A DNA stretch of 59,010 bases from JAGOEF01 sp029564465 (GTDB lineage: Bacteria > Bacteroidota > Bacteroidia > Bacteroidales > ML635J-15): assembly GCA_029564465.1 (NCBI GenBank), contig JAKQPY010000008.1:1-59010 (forward strand), given 5' to 3'. Of the stretch, positions 45,847 to 55,800 are shown piece by piece. Numbering within the stretch: position 1 is the stretch's first letter; every line of letters begins with the position of its first letter. The notes beneath the pieces are model-generated. The model saw nothing but the letters and a program-made list of their open reading frames with translations. It was not told the DNA's origin and did not search any database. The position numbers and the translations under genes were made by a program.

Positions 45847-46815
45847 ATGGCAGAACCGATTGCAGATATACTTGTTTTAACCAGAAATCACCAAAGTTTC
45901 ATTGGCAATTGTGTATTGTCGGTGTTGAATCAGCAATGCAGTTATCCATACCGTATTACAGTGCTTGACGATGCTTCCGGCGATAATACCTGGGATGTAT
46001 TATCCAAGCTGAAATCAGACTATCCGTCATCTCTCGGAATAATCAGGAATGAATTCCAGCTGGGGATCATGGAATCTTCCAGGGTCCTAAGTCGGTATGC
46101 AAATGCAAAATATATCTGTTTCTTCGATGGTGACGATTATTGGAATTATCCACTGAAACTACAGACCCAAATTGAGTTTCTGGAGAATAATCCGCAATAC
46201 TCCGGATGTTTTCATGATGCGGCCGTTCATCACATCGCCCTTAACTCCGATAAGGAGTATTTGAACCGTACTCAGGGCGGATGGAAATCGTATTCGCAAT
46301 TCAACCGCTACTATCCCGACTTTATGCCATGGGCACTGGTAGAACGAAACATTTTGCCCACCGCGTCGTTGCTGTTCCGAAAAATCGATCTGACATCTTT
46401 TCTGGATAATTACCAATTGGCTCCGTTGTCGCTGAGTTGGGCTTTACATCTCGAAATAATCAAGGGCGGAAAATTCAGATACTTCAACGAAATTTGGTCA
46501 ACCTACAATGACCACCCGGCCGGAGTGTCGAAGCAACATGAAATCTCTGAATTTAAAACCAACAATATTAAAATACTGCAAAGCCTTCTTACACAAACCG
46601 AATGGGCGTATTACAAGGCCGAAATATATTCTACAATCTGCAAGGAAACCCGAGCAATTCTCAAATCGCATGCAATACTGAACAAAAATAAACGAGAATA
46701 TATGACTATGATTTCGCAGTATGCAAAACACTTAAAACTGGCACGAAAGGCTGAGCTTGAACAATTGAAAACCGATTATCAGAACCATGTGCGGAATAAC
46801 AGGTTGGTGGAATAA
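45847..46815 (+). CDS. Glycosyltransferase family 2
   Basis: A 322-residue GT-A enzyme with DILVLTRNHQSFIGNCVLS at the start, VLDDASGDNTWD (nucleotide binding), the metal site FFDGDDYW near residue 100, and an acceptor part with the DNYQLAPLSLSWALHLEI stretch. It has no membrane segments. This is a classical chain-building type, unlike the two DPM1-like GT2 proteins of the locus. Its 3' end overlaps the asnB start by 29 bp. Confidence 0.9.
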   Translation: MAEPIADILVLTRNHQSFIGNCVLSVLNQQCSYPYRITVLDDASGDNTWDVLSKLKSDYPSSLGIIRNEFQLGIMESSRVLSRYANAKYICFFDGDDYWNYPLKLQTQIEFLENNPQYSGCFHDAAVHHIALNSDKEYLNRTQGGWKSYSQFNRYYPDFMPWALVERNILPTASLLFRKIDLTSFLDNYQLAPLSLSWALHLEIIKGGKFRYFNEIWSTYNDHPAGVSKQHEISEFKTNNIKILQSLLTQTEWAYYKAEIYSTICKETRAILKSHAILNKNKREYMTMISQYAKHLKLARKAELEQLKTDYQNHVRNNRLVE

Positions 46816-48565
46816 GGGCGAAGCTATCGACAGAGATTTGTTCTGTAGAATGCGCGATACCCTGACCCACAGGGGTCCCGATGGTGCCGGTGAATATTTC
46901 AGCGAAACACGGAATCTGGCGCTGGGTCATCGGAGGTTGTCGTTTATCGACCTGAGCGAAAATGGTAAGCAGCCCCTTTGTAACGAAGATGCTACAATCT
47001 GGTTAACCATTAACGGAGAAATTTACAACTACATTGAACTCAGGCAACTACTTCTCGAGAAAAAGCATGTTTTCAGGTCAGGAACCGATTCCGAAGTAAT
47101 TATACATGCCTACGAAGAATGGGGTATCGATATGCTGAACCGACTCGAAGGTATGTTTGCCTTTGGTTTATGGGACGAAAACCGCAAGAAATTGATATTG
47201 GCCCGGGATCGGATGGGTATTAAGCCCTTATATTATTATTTTGACGGGAGTCAACTTATTTTTGCATCCGAAATTAAGGCAATCATTAAGAATCCTGAAA
47301 TCGCAAGAGACATTAATTATCAATCGTTGTGCGAGTATTTTATTTACCGATATATCCCATCCCCAAATACGATTTTCAGAAATATTTATAAAATCGAACC
47401 CGCTCATTACACTGTTCTCGATGATCAGTTTCAACTGCTAGATACGGAATATTACCGGCTGCCTTTGCAGAACAATGTTGAAAATCCGGCGGCTTTACTT
47501 GCCGAAGTAGATGCTTTGCTCCGTAAATCGGTGAACTATCACGTCAGAAGCGATGTTCCGGTTGGTTCTTTCCTGAGCGGGGGCTACGATTCAACCGCTA
47601 TGGTAAAGTATTTTGCTGAAACGGGTAATGGCTTTAATACTTTTTCGATTGGTTTTAAGGGATGGAACCGTAGTGAACATCAATATGCCGCGATGGTGGC
47701 CGACAAAATGAAAACCAGGCACAGGTCATTGCTGTTGGATGCTTCAAGCCTGAATATCCTGGATGATTTGATGTATTATTACGATGACCCTATTGCCGAT
47801 ATTTCGATTATTCCCACATATTTTGTTTCGTACCTGGCATCTCAGCATAATAAGGCCGTGTTGTCGGGCGAAGGTGCCGATGAGCTATTTGCCGGATATA
47901 CCTGGCATCATCAATACTTATGGCCGGTAAACAAAACCCAACTGAGGGGAGCCAGAAAATGGGGGTGGGAGTTACCTGTAAATAATTTTGATGTCGAAAG
48001 CTATGCAAAAGCAATGGCGATGGGAGAATTCGGTTTCAACGAATTGAAACTGCTGCTCAACGAAGGACTGCAACAATATATACCGGAAGATACACGGGCT
48101 TTCTACCGCAAATTCTTCGATGGCTCAGTTCCCGTGCCTAAGCGTTTCCAACTGCTGGATATAAAATGTTTTATGGGCGAACTGGTGCTAAATAAGGTCG
48201 ACCGGGCTTCGATGGCAAATTCTCTTGAGGTGAGGGTGCCATTCTTGTTTTCGGAGCTGTTCGAAAAATTATTGGCACTTAACCCTTCTCAATATTTTGA
48301 TGAGAAAAAACAAAAACCCTTGTTGCACGAACTGCTGAAGAAGCACGTGCCCAAAGCAATTCTGAACAGAGAAAAGCAGGGTTTTACCGGACCGGATGAG
48401 TATTATATGAACTTCGACTGGTACCGTAAAGTGCTGGCTTCGTCACGATTGATTGACGGGGGTATTATTAACCGACAGACTGTTGACCGGTATTTTCTCG
48501 AACACGATCACTGGCGATTGTGGAAACTGGTAGTAATCGAAAAATGGTTTCAAAAATGGATGTAA
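46787..48565 (+). CDS. asnB: Asparagine synthase (glutamine-hydrolysing), glycan-locus type
   Basis: A 592-residue enzyme with both halves intact: Cys2 in MCGITGWWN, HRGPDGAGEY, GHRRLSFIDLS, NGEIYNYIELR and SGTDSEV in the glutaminase half, and PP-loop SFLSGGYDS near residue 260 with SGEGADELFAGY in the synthetase half. It would move ammonia from Gln to an activated carboxylate. In surface-glycan loci such AsnB copies often amidate uronic acids instead of Asp; this fits the uronate epimerase in the locus but is inferred. It overlaps the GT2 gene and is 4 bp before the next radical SAM gene. Confidence 0.9.
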   Translation: MCGITGWWNKGEAIDRDLFCRMRDTLTHRGPDGAGEYFSETRNLALGHRRLSFIDLSENGKQPLCNEDATIWLTINGEIYNYIELRQLLLEKKHVFRSGTDSEVIIHAYEEWGIDMLNRLEGMFAFGLWDENRKKLILARDRMGIKPLYYYFDGSQLIFASEIKAIIKNPEIARDINYQSLCEYFIYRYIPSPNTIFRNIYKIEPAHYTVLDDQFQLLDTEYYRLPLQNNVENPAALLAEVDALLRKSVNYHVRSDVPVGSFLSGGYDSTAMVKYFAETGNGFNTFSIGFKGWNRSEHQYAAMVADKMKTRHRSLLLDASSLNILDDLMYYYDDPIADISIIPTYFVSYLASQHNKAVLSGEGADELFAGYTWHHQYLWPVNKTQLRGARKWGWELPVNNFDVESYAKAMAMGEFGFNELKLLLNEGLQQYIPEDTRAFYRKFFDGSVPVPKRFQLLDIKCFMGELVLNKVDRASMANSLEVRVPFLFSELFEKLLALNPSQYFDEKKQKPLLHELLKKHVPKAILNREKQGFTGPDEYYMNFDWYRKVLASSRLIDGGIINRQTVDRYFLEHDHWRLWKLVVIEKWFQKWM

Positions 48566-48569
48566 ACCC

Positions 48570-49913
48570 ATGAGTATTTTAAGAAAAAATAAAATTCGGT
48601 CTAGCATTAGTCCTGAAATCATCCAAAAATACAGGGGCTTGTATCCTGGAAACGAATTGATTTGTAAGGCACCGGCAAGCTCGCTGTATTTTCATCCGGA
48701 TGGCGAGGTTGTTGCCTGTTGCCTGAATAAAGGGGCCTATGCTTTTGGTAAATACCCTGCCCAAAGTATACAGGACCTTATTAATTCTCCACAGCGCAAA
48801 GAGCAAAAGAAATATATTGCTCACGATAATTTTAGTTTGGGTTGTAAAATATGTGAAGATAATATTGTTGCCGAGAACTATGGGGGTTTAATGGCCAGGA
48901 CCTATTCCTCCTTAAAGATTAAATTCGATAAAATTCGAAGAATCGATTTTGAACTTTCGGAGTTTTGTAATCTCGATTGCATCATGTGTGAGCGCGATAA
49001 ATCGGATAAGAAATCATTGTATGGAATAAACTTTGTTTCGGAGCTATTACCACTGATTCCCAATTTGCAATATGCATTCTTTTTTGGTGGAGAGCCTTTT
49101 ATGATACCAATATATTATGATTTATGGGATAGTATTATACGGCTGAACCCCGCTTGTAAAATCATCGTGCAGACCAATGGGAATGTCATGAATGCCCGGA
49201 TAGAGAGATTGCTGCTGCATCCCGGCTTTCTGGTTGCAATGTCTCTTGATTCGCTGAACGATGAAAAATATGATCAAATACGGAAGAATGGTTCCTTGAG
49301 AACCTTTATGGAGAATTTTGAATTGTTCAACAATGCCATGAAAAAGAAAAGCCAAACGATGCAGATTTCTGCATGTCCAATGCGGATAAATTGGAAGGAA
49401 ATTCCGGCACTTGTTGAATTTTGTAACAAAAATGCCTGTCGGATTTTTTTTAATCATGTTGAGTTTCCCGACTATTTAAATCTTAAAAATATACCTTCAG
49501 GTTTTCTTAAAATTATTATTCAATATTTGAAATCTCAACATAGGATGGAGGGAAAAACTGATATTGAAGCAGAAAATAGCCGTGCGTTTTCTGGATTATT
49601 ACAATTACTGGAATATTGGCTCAGCCAGTCTTTGGTTTGGGAAAGTCAGGCTGTTAAAATTACGAAGCATGAAGTGTACGAAATAATGCGAAATAGTTTT
49701 GAATCAAGCAACGAACATTTTATAAACGAAATTTTGAAAGATGCCCCTGGTGAATGGCTCATTGATGAAAGAAGTCAAAGTAAAATTAAAAACATTGATT
49801 TTAAGAACGAACTTCAAAGCTTGCTAAATCATAATATCACAATCGAAAATATCGTTTTAAAAGCAAGAAGTCTGTTTAAGTTAAATCGCCTTTCGAACAT
49901 TATTTATGAATAA
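48570..49913 (+). CDS. Radical SAM protein with N-terminal twitch domain
   Basis: A 447-residue fourth member of the N-twitch family. N-terminal Cys set: C32, C50-C51 (VVACCLNK), C92 and C95 (GCKIC). The radical SAM motif CNLDCIMC is at residues 133-140, then FFGGEPFMIPIYYDLW, IIVQTNGNVMN and MSLDSLNDEKY. The usual SGGEP/TGGEP string is FGGEP here. The C-terminal part is helical. It is separated by about 9 kb from its relatives and coupled to AsnB and to the GT-A gene downstream (8-bp overlap). Confidence 0.9.
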   Translation: MSILRKNKIRSSISPEIIQKYRGLYPGNELICKAPASSLYFHPDGEVVACCLNKGAYAFGKYPAQSIQDLINSPQRKEQKKYIAHDNFSLGCKICEDNIVAENYGGLMARTYSSLKIKFDKIRRIDFELSEFCNLDCIMCERDKSDKKSLYGINFVSELLPLIPNLQYAFFFGGEPFMIPIYYDLWDSIIRLNPACKIIVQTNGNVMNARIERLLLHPGFLVAMSLDSLNDEKYDQIRKNGSLRTFMENFELFNNAMKKKSQTMQISACPMRINWKEIPALVEFCNKNACRIFFNHVEFPDYLNLKNIPSGFLKIIIQYLKSQHRMEGKTDIEAENSRAFSGLLQLLEYWLSQSLVWESQAVKITKHEVYEIMRNSFESSNEHFINEILKDAPGEWLIDERSQSKIKNIDFKNELQSLLNHNITIENIVLKARSLFKLNRLSNIIYE

Positions 49914-51129
49914 ATTCGTTTTTGTGGTTTGCGGAGGAAAGGAGCACATCGAAGAATTGAATTTTTCGTTAGATTTTTTGCGGCATTATTCCGATAATGA
50001 AATTCTGGTTATAACCGATTCGAAACGTAACGAGACAGCCATTGAGCACAATCATATTATTGATGTTGAAACCCCGGTACAATTCGACAACCATCAGGCA
50101 AGTATCTGGTTGAAAACTGGTTTGCATAAACATCTGGAATCGGGTCACCACTATTGTTATCTCGATGGTGATGTGGTCGCTGTGAGTCATTGTGTGGATG
50201 CAATTTTTGCTGAGTATCATGTCCCGGTTACTTTTGCTTCCGACCATTGTTACATGAATCAGTTTTCGCCACACGCACTGAACTGCAATTGCCTCGGGGA
50301 ACAAGTTAAGGCCGAGCAAGAAAAGAAGAAATCGCTTAATGAGAAATTATCGTTATTGTTCGGAAAAATTGACTTTTCCGACCCCATAATTAAGCAACAA
50401 TCTGATGATTTATACTACACGATAGATGAATGGAAAAAGAAGCCTTTCAAATATTTTATGAAAATACTTTCCTATCTGATGCAGCGTTATGTGTTACCGA
50501 TTGATGGTTTTAATGTAAAGGACTATCGTTTCAACAAACATAATAAATGCTGGTACAACAGCGAGGGTGAATTAATTCTGTTCGATTATCCCTATTACGA
50601 AAAAGAGTTATGGGTAAAATCAGGTATCAGATACAACAAGAAAAATAAATACTGGGAAGACAGGGATGGTACGGTCTATATTTTTAATACACCGGAATGC
50701 TCTCATCTGGTTGAATATCTCCGGTCCCGTTATAATATTGAAATTCCCGGTACCTGGCAACATTGGAACGGAGGAGTATTTCTTTTCGGGGACGAATCGC
50801 ATGAATTTTTAAATTTCTGGCACCAAGCAAGCATCGATGAATTCGATAATCCTTTTACTAAAACGCGTGATCAGGCTACCCTGGCCATGAGTGTATGGAG
50901 ATTTGGATTACAGAATCACCCCAGACTTCCGAAAAAGTTCAATTTCATTACCGAATTTGCAAACAACGATATCGCCCATCAGCAGGGTGCAGCTTATACT
51001 TTTGATGGATTTAAAACAGTTTTTGAACCCTGTTTTTTACATGTTTACCACGAATGGGGCACTTTGGGTTGGAGCATTTGGGATAGTATCATCGAATTGG
51101 GGAAAATGCAGGGGATACTGAAAAACTAA
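49906..51129 (+). CDS. GT-A fold glycosyltransferase-like protein with internal repeat
   Basis: A 407-residue protein. The Rossmann-like start is FVFVVCGGKEHIEELNFSL, the metal-type DxD lies in YCYLDGDVVAV near residue 90, and the C-terminal half has WNGGVFLFG and RDQATLAM, as in GT8-like or related GT-A enzymes. Between them (about residues 200-270) are two copies of a 25-residue segment, one with YRFNKHNKCWYNSEGELI and one with IRYNKKNKYWEDRDGTVY. No signal peptide or membrane segments. The glycosyltransferase call is by fold motifs only; the donor is unknown. Confidence 0.65.
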   Translation: MNKFVFVVCGGKEHIEELNFSLDFLRHYSDNEILVITDSKRNETAIEHNHIIDVETPVQFDNHQASIWLKTGLHKHLESGHHYCYLDGDVVAVSHCVDAIFAEYHVPVTFASDHCYMNQFSPHALNCNCLGEQVKAEQEKKKSLNEKLSLLFGKIDFSDPIIKQQSDDLYYTIDEWKKKPFKYFMKILSYLMQRYVLPIDGFNVKDYRFNKHNKCWYNSEGELILFDYPYYEKELWVKSGIRYNKKNKYWEDRDGTVYIFNTPECSHLVEYLRSRYNIEIPGTWQHWNGGVFLFGDESHEFLNFWHQASIDEFDNPFTKTRDQATLAMSVWRFGLQNHPRLPKKFNFITEFANNDIAHQQGAAYTFDGFKTVFEPCFLHVYHEWGTLGWSIWDSIIELGKMQGILKN

Positions 51130-51386
51130 GATTTAACGGATTGTTTCCGTAGTTTTAGTGTATAGCGAATCATTTTTACAGAAAGCCGTATTCGAGGGAA
51201 AACTCCGATGGCCCACTTTGATTCTCCGGCTTTGCGGTCGAGAAATTCAACATCAAACCGCTCCACAGAATATCCGTTTCTTAATGCTGTAAAATAAACA
51301 AACAAATCGAAACCCCAATGGTCGGGAGCAGCATCAAAACAGGGGACTAATTTTGCATCGAAAAGATTGGGTTGGGCATTATATAA
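51126..51386 (-). pseudogene. 3' remnant of a DPM1-like GT2 gene, cut by the IS element
   Basis: The minus strand between the GT-A gene and the IS element is open and encodes about 86 residues that read as the end of a family 2 glycosyltransferase. It begins LYNAQPNLFDAKLVPCFD and continues with HWGFDLFVYFTALRNGYSV, DRKAGESKWAIG and a basic tail to a TAG at 51126. The N-x-QPK/NLF and GESKW strings are typical of the DPM1-like class. The 5' two thirds are missing: the frame runs into the IS end at 51386, and no matching 5' part is seen beyond the other IS end. The remnant cannot be functional by itself. Confidence 0.75.
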
Positions 51387-51446
51387 TACTCCCCGAAAAT
51401 TGGACCCTGGTTAAGTTGAATAAAAACAATTAAATTTACCAGTATT

Positions 51447-51746
51447 ATGAAAAAAAGCAGAAGGAAATTCAGTGCAAGTTTTAAAGCACAGGTAGCCATT
51501 GCAGCACTCTTAGAAAGAGAGACCCTGGCTGAGTTATCAGAACGTTTCGGAGTTCATCCGAACATAATTAGCAAATGGAAACAAGAGTTCGTCAAGAATT
51601 CTGCACGGGTCTTTGAGAAAGAAGAAGGCCAAGGCAACTCGGTAGAGATTGATAAGCTCTATTCAAAAATAGGTAAACTTGAGGTCGAGCGGGATTTTTT
51701 AGAGAAAGCCTACTTAATGTCCGGTCTGGGAAAGAGCGCAAAATGA
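51447..51746 (+). CDS. IS3-family transposase OrfA
   Basis: A 99-residue DNA-binding subunit. An N-terminal helix-turn-helix (RKFSASFKAQVAIAALL, LSERFGVHPNIISKWKQEF) recognises the inverted ends. A C-terminal Leu-zipper-like helix (IDKLYSKIGKLEVERDFLEK) mediates pairing with OrfAB. The stop overlaps the orfB start as ATGA. Confidence 0.92.
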   Translation: MKKSRRKFSASFKAQVAIAALLERETLAELSERFGVHPNIISKWKQEFVKNSARVFEKEEGQGNSVEIDKLYSKIGKLEVERDFLEKAYLMSGLGKSAK

Positions 51747-52555
51747 TGGTAAAAAGAGACCATGAGCTCAGTATCCGACAACAGTGTGAGTTGTTGGAAA
51801 TACCCAGGAGTGGGTTTTACTACAATCCGGCTGAGGAAAAAGAAGAGAACCTGAAAATCATGCGACTGTTGGATGAAGAGTATTTAAAACACCCAACACA
51901 TGGGGTGCTACGGATGCAAGATTTTCTATTGGGGTTAAGTATTGTAGTCAACCACAAAAAGGTTCGTCGGTTACTACGCCTGATGGGTTTAATGGCAATT
52001 TACCCTAAGAGGAACCTAAGCAAATTGGGTTTAGCCAAATACATACGCCCCTACCTTTTGAAGGGCTTGGAGATAAACCACCCAAACCATGTGTGGGCTA
52101 TTGACATAACCTATATTCCGATGGCCAAAGGCTTTCTGTATTTAACCGCGATTATAGACATCTACAGCCGTTTTGTGGTTGGTTGGGGAATCAGCAACTC
52201 TCTTGATGCGGAAAATGTTCTGGACGTTTTAAATACAGCCATTTCACAACATGGAAAACCTGAGATTATTAATTCAGATCAGGGAAGCCAGTTTACCTGT
52301 AAAGATTGGATAGAACTGCTCGAGAAAGAGAACATCCAAATCAGTATGGATGGGAAAGGGCGTGCAACAGACAACATTTTTATTGAACGTTTGTGGCGTT
52401 CTGTTAAATACGATCACGTTTATTTACACCCGGCTAACGATGGTAAAGAGCTTTATGACGGACTTAGAACCTACTTTGATTATTATAACTACGAGCTGTC
52501 GCATCAAGGTATCGGACGTAAAGCCCAGATTAAACTATACACGCAAGCAGCCTGA
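51743..52555 (+). CDS. IS3-family transposase OrfB (DDE integrase)
   Basis: A 270-residue catalytic subunit with an HTH-21-like N-terminal part (HPTHGVLRMQDFLL) and an rve core. The triad is D121 (WAIDITYI), D179 (NSDQGSQF) and E215 (FIERLWRS); the D-x35-E spacing is the family hallmark. The frame is intact, so the element could still be mobile with OrfA. Transposition in this family uses an OrfAB frameshift product; I did not identify a certain slippery site. Confidence 0.93.
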   Translation: MMVKRDHELSIRQQCELLEIPRSGFYYNPAEEKEENLKIMRLLDEEYLKHPTHGVLRMQDFLLGLSIVVNHKKVRRLLRLMGLMAIYPKRNLSKLGLAKYIRPYLLKGLEINHPNHVWAIDITYIPMAKGFLYLTAIIDIYSRFVVGWGISNSLDAENVLDVLNTAISQHGKPEIINSDQGSQFTCKDWIELLEKENIQISMDGKGRATDNIFIERLWRSVKYDHVYLHPANDGKELYDGLRTYFDYYNYELSHQGIGRKAQIKLYTQAA

Positions 52556-52558
52556 TTA

Positions 52559-52607
52559 TTAACAAAAGATGATGATGTTAACAAAAGATGATGATGTTAA
52601 CAAAAGA
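52559..52607. repeat. Tandem 19-bp direct repeats inside the IS right end
   Basis: Two full copies and one partial copy of TTAACAAAAGATGATGATG (52559-52577, 52578-52596, 52597-52607) lie directly after the orfB stop. A partly inverted copy (ACATCATCATC) follows the hairpin near 52688-52698, so the repeats and the hairpin form nested symmetry. Confidence 0.85.
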
Positions 52608-52630
52608 AAAAAGTTGCCAAAAAAGAAAAA

Positions 52631-52679
52631 GTGTTAAAAACCAGAATAACTTTACCAAGTTATTTCCGGTTTTTAACAC
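52631..52679. terminator. Long hairpin in the IS right end
   Basis: An outer 12-bp stem (GTGTTAAAAACC with GGTTTTTAACAC) and an inner 8-bp stem (AATAACTT with AAGTTATT), separated by a small asymmetric bulge, close on a TACC loop. There is no clear T-run after it on either strand, so it may block transcription through the element or have another role, rather than being a standard terminator. Confidence 0.65.
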
Positions 52680-52802
52680 TACTTTTACATCATCATCAGT
52701 TCTTTTAAAGATTTCAATTAAGATTACAAGAATGTGGTCTAAAGAATGGGGAGTAGTTTAGTTTTTATGGTTTAAAATCTAGGATCATAAAAATTTTTAA
52801 AA

Positions 52803-55800
52803 CTATTTAACGAATTTCAATTCCACTCTTCTGTTCTTAGCTCTGCCAACATCGGTATCGTTTGTTGCAACTGGTTTTGATTCTCCGTAACCTAAGGTTT
52901 GCAGCATGGAAGGATCACATCCTTCATTAATCAAGTAATCTCTCACTGCTTCAGCTCGTTTTTCTGAAAGTTTCTGATTGTTTTCTTCTTCACCAATATT
53001 GTCGGTATGGCCACTAATTTCAACTTTCAAACCATTTTTTTTAATTATCCCTGCAACACGCTGTAATTCTGGCAGGGAATAGGGGAGTAAAGAGCTCTCG
53101 GCAAAATTAAAAAACAGGTTATTTACAGGAACAGCAGTGCCTTCTTCAATCATTTGTTTAAAAGAAACTAAATCTATGTTTTCTTCGATTACAACTGGTT
53201 CAGTACTAGTTCTTAGATCTATATTATTTGATATAGGGAAATACTCGTCCCCGTCAACATAATAGCCATAAATTTTTCCTAAAGGAAGTACAATAAAAAA
53301 GCTCCCATCAACCGGGTCGCTTTTCGACTGACCTACGTTTTTTCCTGTTGTCAAGTCTTCCCATCTTATATCGGCTGATACAGGCTGGTTGTCAGCATCA
53401 ACAAGTCGACCGGAAACTGTGGCAACATAATCAGGTCTTAGGTGAATTGGAATATCGCACACCATTATATCAGTATTTCCCCCTGCATCAATAACGCTAA
53501 AGATATCGTTCCCTGCTTTTTCAAACGTAGCACCTAATTCATCAATGCTTTCTGAATAGTAAAACTGTCCTTTCGACTCATTTGCAATATATTTCAAATC
53601 GCTATATGCAAGACTGTAAGAACTAACATCATAAGCAATACATTGAGTTTTATATAGAATGCCCCTACTTTTTAAATTCTTGACTGTTTTATCAAGCATT
53701 GTGCAACCATTTGCATCACCGTCAGTCATTAGGAGAATAACTTTATTGGAATTTGATTTCGCTGAATTCTTCCACATATATTCACATGCTAATTGGTATG
53801 CTTCATAAAGCGGTGTGCCACCTCCTGCATACAAATAAGAAATCTTATCCGTTATTTGATTAATATCTTGAGTGAAATCTAAAGTGAAATAAATAGGATC
53901 TTTACAATTCCCCGAAAATGCTAATACAGCTACTTCTGCACTATTCATTATTGCACTCTGACAGGTTTGATATGCTGCACTTTTCAAAGCTCTTAATTTA
54001 TATCCATCCATACTACCGGAAACGTCTAGTAGCAAAATAATGCTAGTTTGCTTTGTTGATTTTTGTTCATAAGAAAAATATGCTTTGTCCCCACCTGTTG
54101 AAATTTTATATCCCAAATCATTATCAGGTGTATTAAATTCTTTACCCATATTTACTGGGGCTGACCAACAATTCCAACAAGTATCATGTAATCGAGTCGA
54201 TTTGTAAACATCCATTTTTCCTAATCCACCATGGCCATCAGAGCTGAAGTATAAGGTTTTCATGTCGGGATGTAAAAAGGGGGTTCGCTCAGAATAGGGT
54301 GTGTTAATATTCTTACCCAGATTAATTGGTTCAGACCAAACCCCGTCTTCACTAAGAATGGAAACAAAAATATCTGAGGGATATTGATTATCTCCATGAT
54401 AATTATAAGGGTTTTTGATATAAATATTATTAGTTTTATTTCCTATCGCTGTAAATACAAGAGATTTTCCATCACTCGTTATCATAGCATCAGATTGCCA
54501 ATCAGACATATTTATATTGGAGGGATAAGCTTCCAAATTACTCCAACCATATATAGTTTTCGTTGAATAATAAATTTTCCCTGATTTAAACACTAATATC
54601 GTGTTACCATCAGAGCTAACACTTAAAGGAGCATCATTGCTATTTGAATTAGAGAGTGAACTAACAATTGAAACATTCCCCCAATAATTATTACTTTTTG
54701 TAGCCATGAAAATATCTTCACCGCCTATGTTGTCTTTTCTATTCTTACCACAGAAAAAGAGTGTCTTATCATCTGCTGAAATTACCGGGGATAATTCTCC
54801 ACCATTTGTTGTATTTACATTTTGTCCAACAGAAATTGTTTTGATGGAATTGTCAAATTTACTATCACAAAGCTTAATCAATTCTTTGTATTTTAAATTA
54901 TCAGTTCCGAAATTTGATTCATATTTTTGTATCTTTTGCTTTGCACTATTCCAGTTTTTATTTTTTAATTCAACAGAAACTAACCTTTGTAGTGCTACAA
55001 AAGACCTTTCATTTGGTGCAGCAAGTTTTATATACTCATCATACTTGTCAAAATCCTTTGAGTTGTAAGGCAGATTCAACATTAATTCATCTCCTCTCTT
55101 TGCAATTTCATAATCTTTAGTTTTGATGTCATTAAAAATGGGATCATCATATTCTGAATAAAAATTATCTAAAGTTGCAACTTCACCATCATTTGTAAAA
55201 ACATCATGAAGCAAGAGTAATGCTGTATTTCTTTTGTTCCCGTTTAAATTTTTGACACAAAAATCTAATGCCAAAATATTTTCATCATCTATGGCGATTT
55301 GAAATATGCTGTCTGTTGCTGCTTGGACCCACGTATTATTAGGAAATTTTCTGGTGAATACAAAATAACTTTCATAATTTCCCTGAATGGTGTTTTCAAA
55401 AAATTGTCTTTCTTGATACAACTTGTTTGCATCATTAGCTTGAATACTGTAAGGGTATGCGTCAAGGAAATCTTTGTATGATTTTGAAGTGTTTTGCTTC
55501 TGAGCAAATTGATAAGCAAGTTCATGGATTCTGTACCATGCTTGAGAGACTTCTTGCGCATTAGGGTATTTATTGATAAAATACTTGTAGGCATCAATAT
55601 TGTCTGTTTTTTTTGCATTTAAAAAAGCAAGTGCATTCCTATTCTTTTCAGCATCCCTAAATTGTTTCGCAATAGGATAATTATTCATGAATGATTGATA
55701 TGATTCAACCGTGTTGGTTTTAGATGCTTCGGCATACGCTACGACATCCCTACGTTCGATAGCGGAATTTTTGTATTTCTTTGGCGATAATTCGAAATAA

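Larger units (their letters stand above)
51387..52755 (+). mobile_element. IS3-family insertion sequence
   Basis: A 1369-bp element bounded by inverted ends: TACTCCCC at 51387-51394 and GGGGAGTA at 52748-52755, with further matches inside (both ends carry TT-x-GACC at the same distance). It encodes overlapping orfA and orfB transposase frames. No target duplication is visible: the left flank is TATAA, the right flank GTTTA. The left end interrupts a GT2 gene whose other part is not on the right side, so the element marks a rearranged boundary. Confidence 0.88.

Noticed and set aside
52559..52607. CRISPR-like repeats
   Set aside because: Repeats are directly adjacent 19-bp units inside an IS, without spacers.
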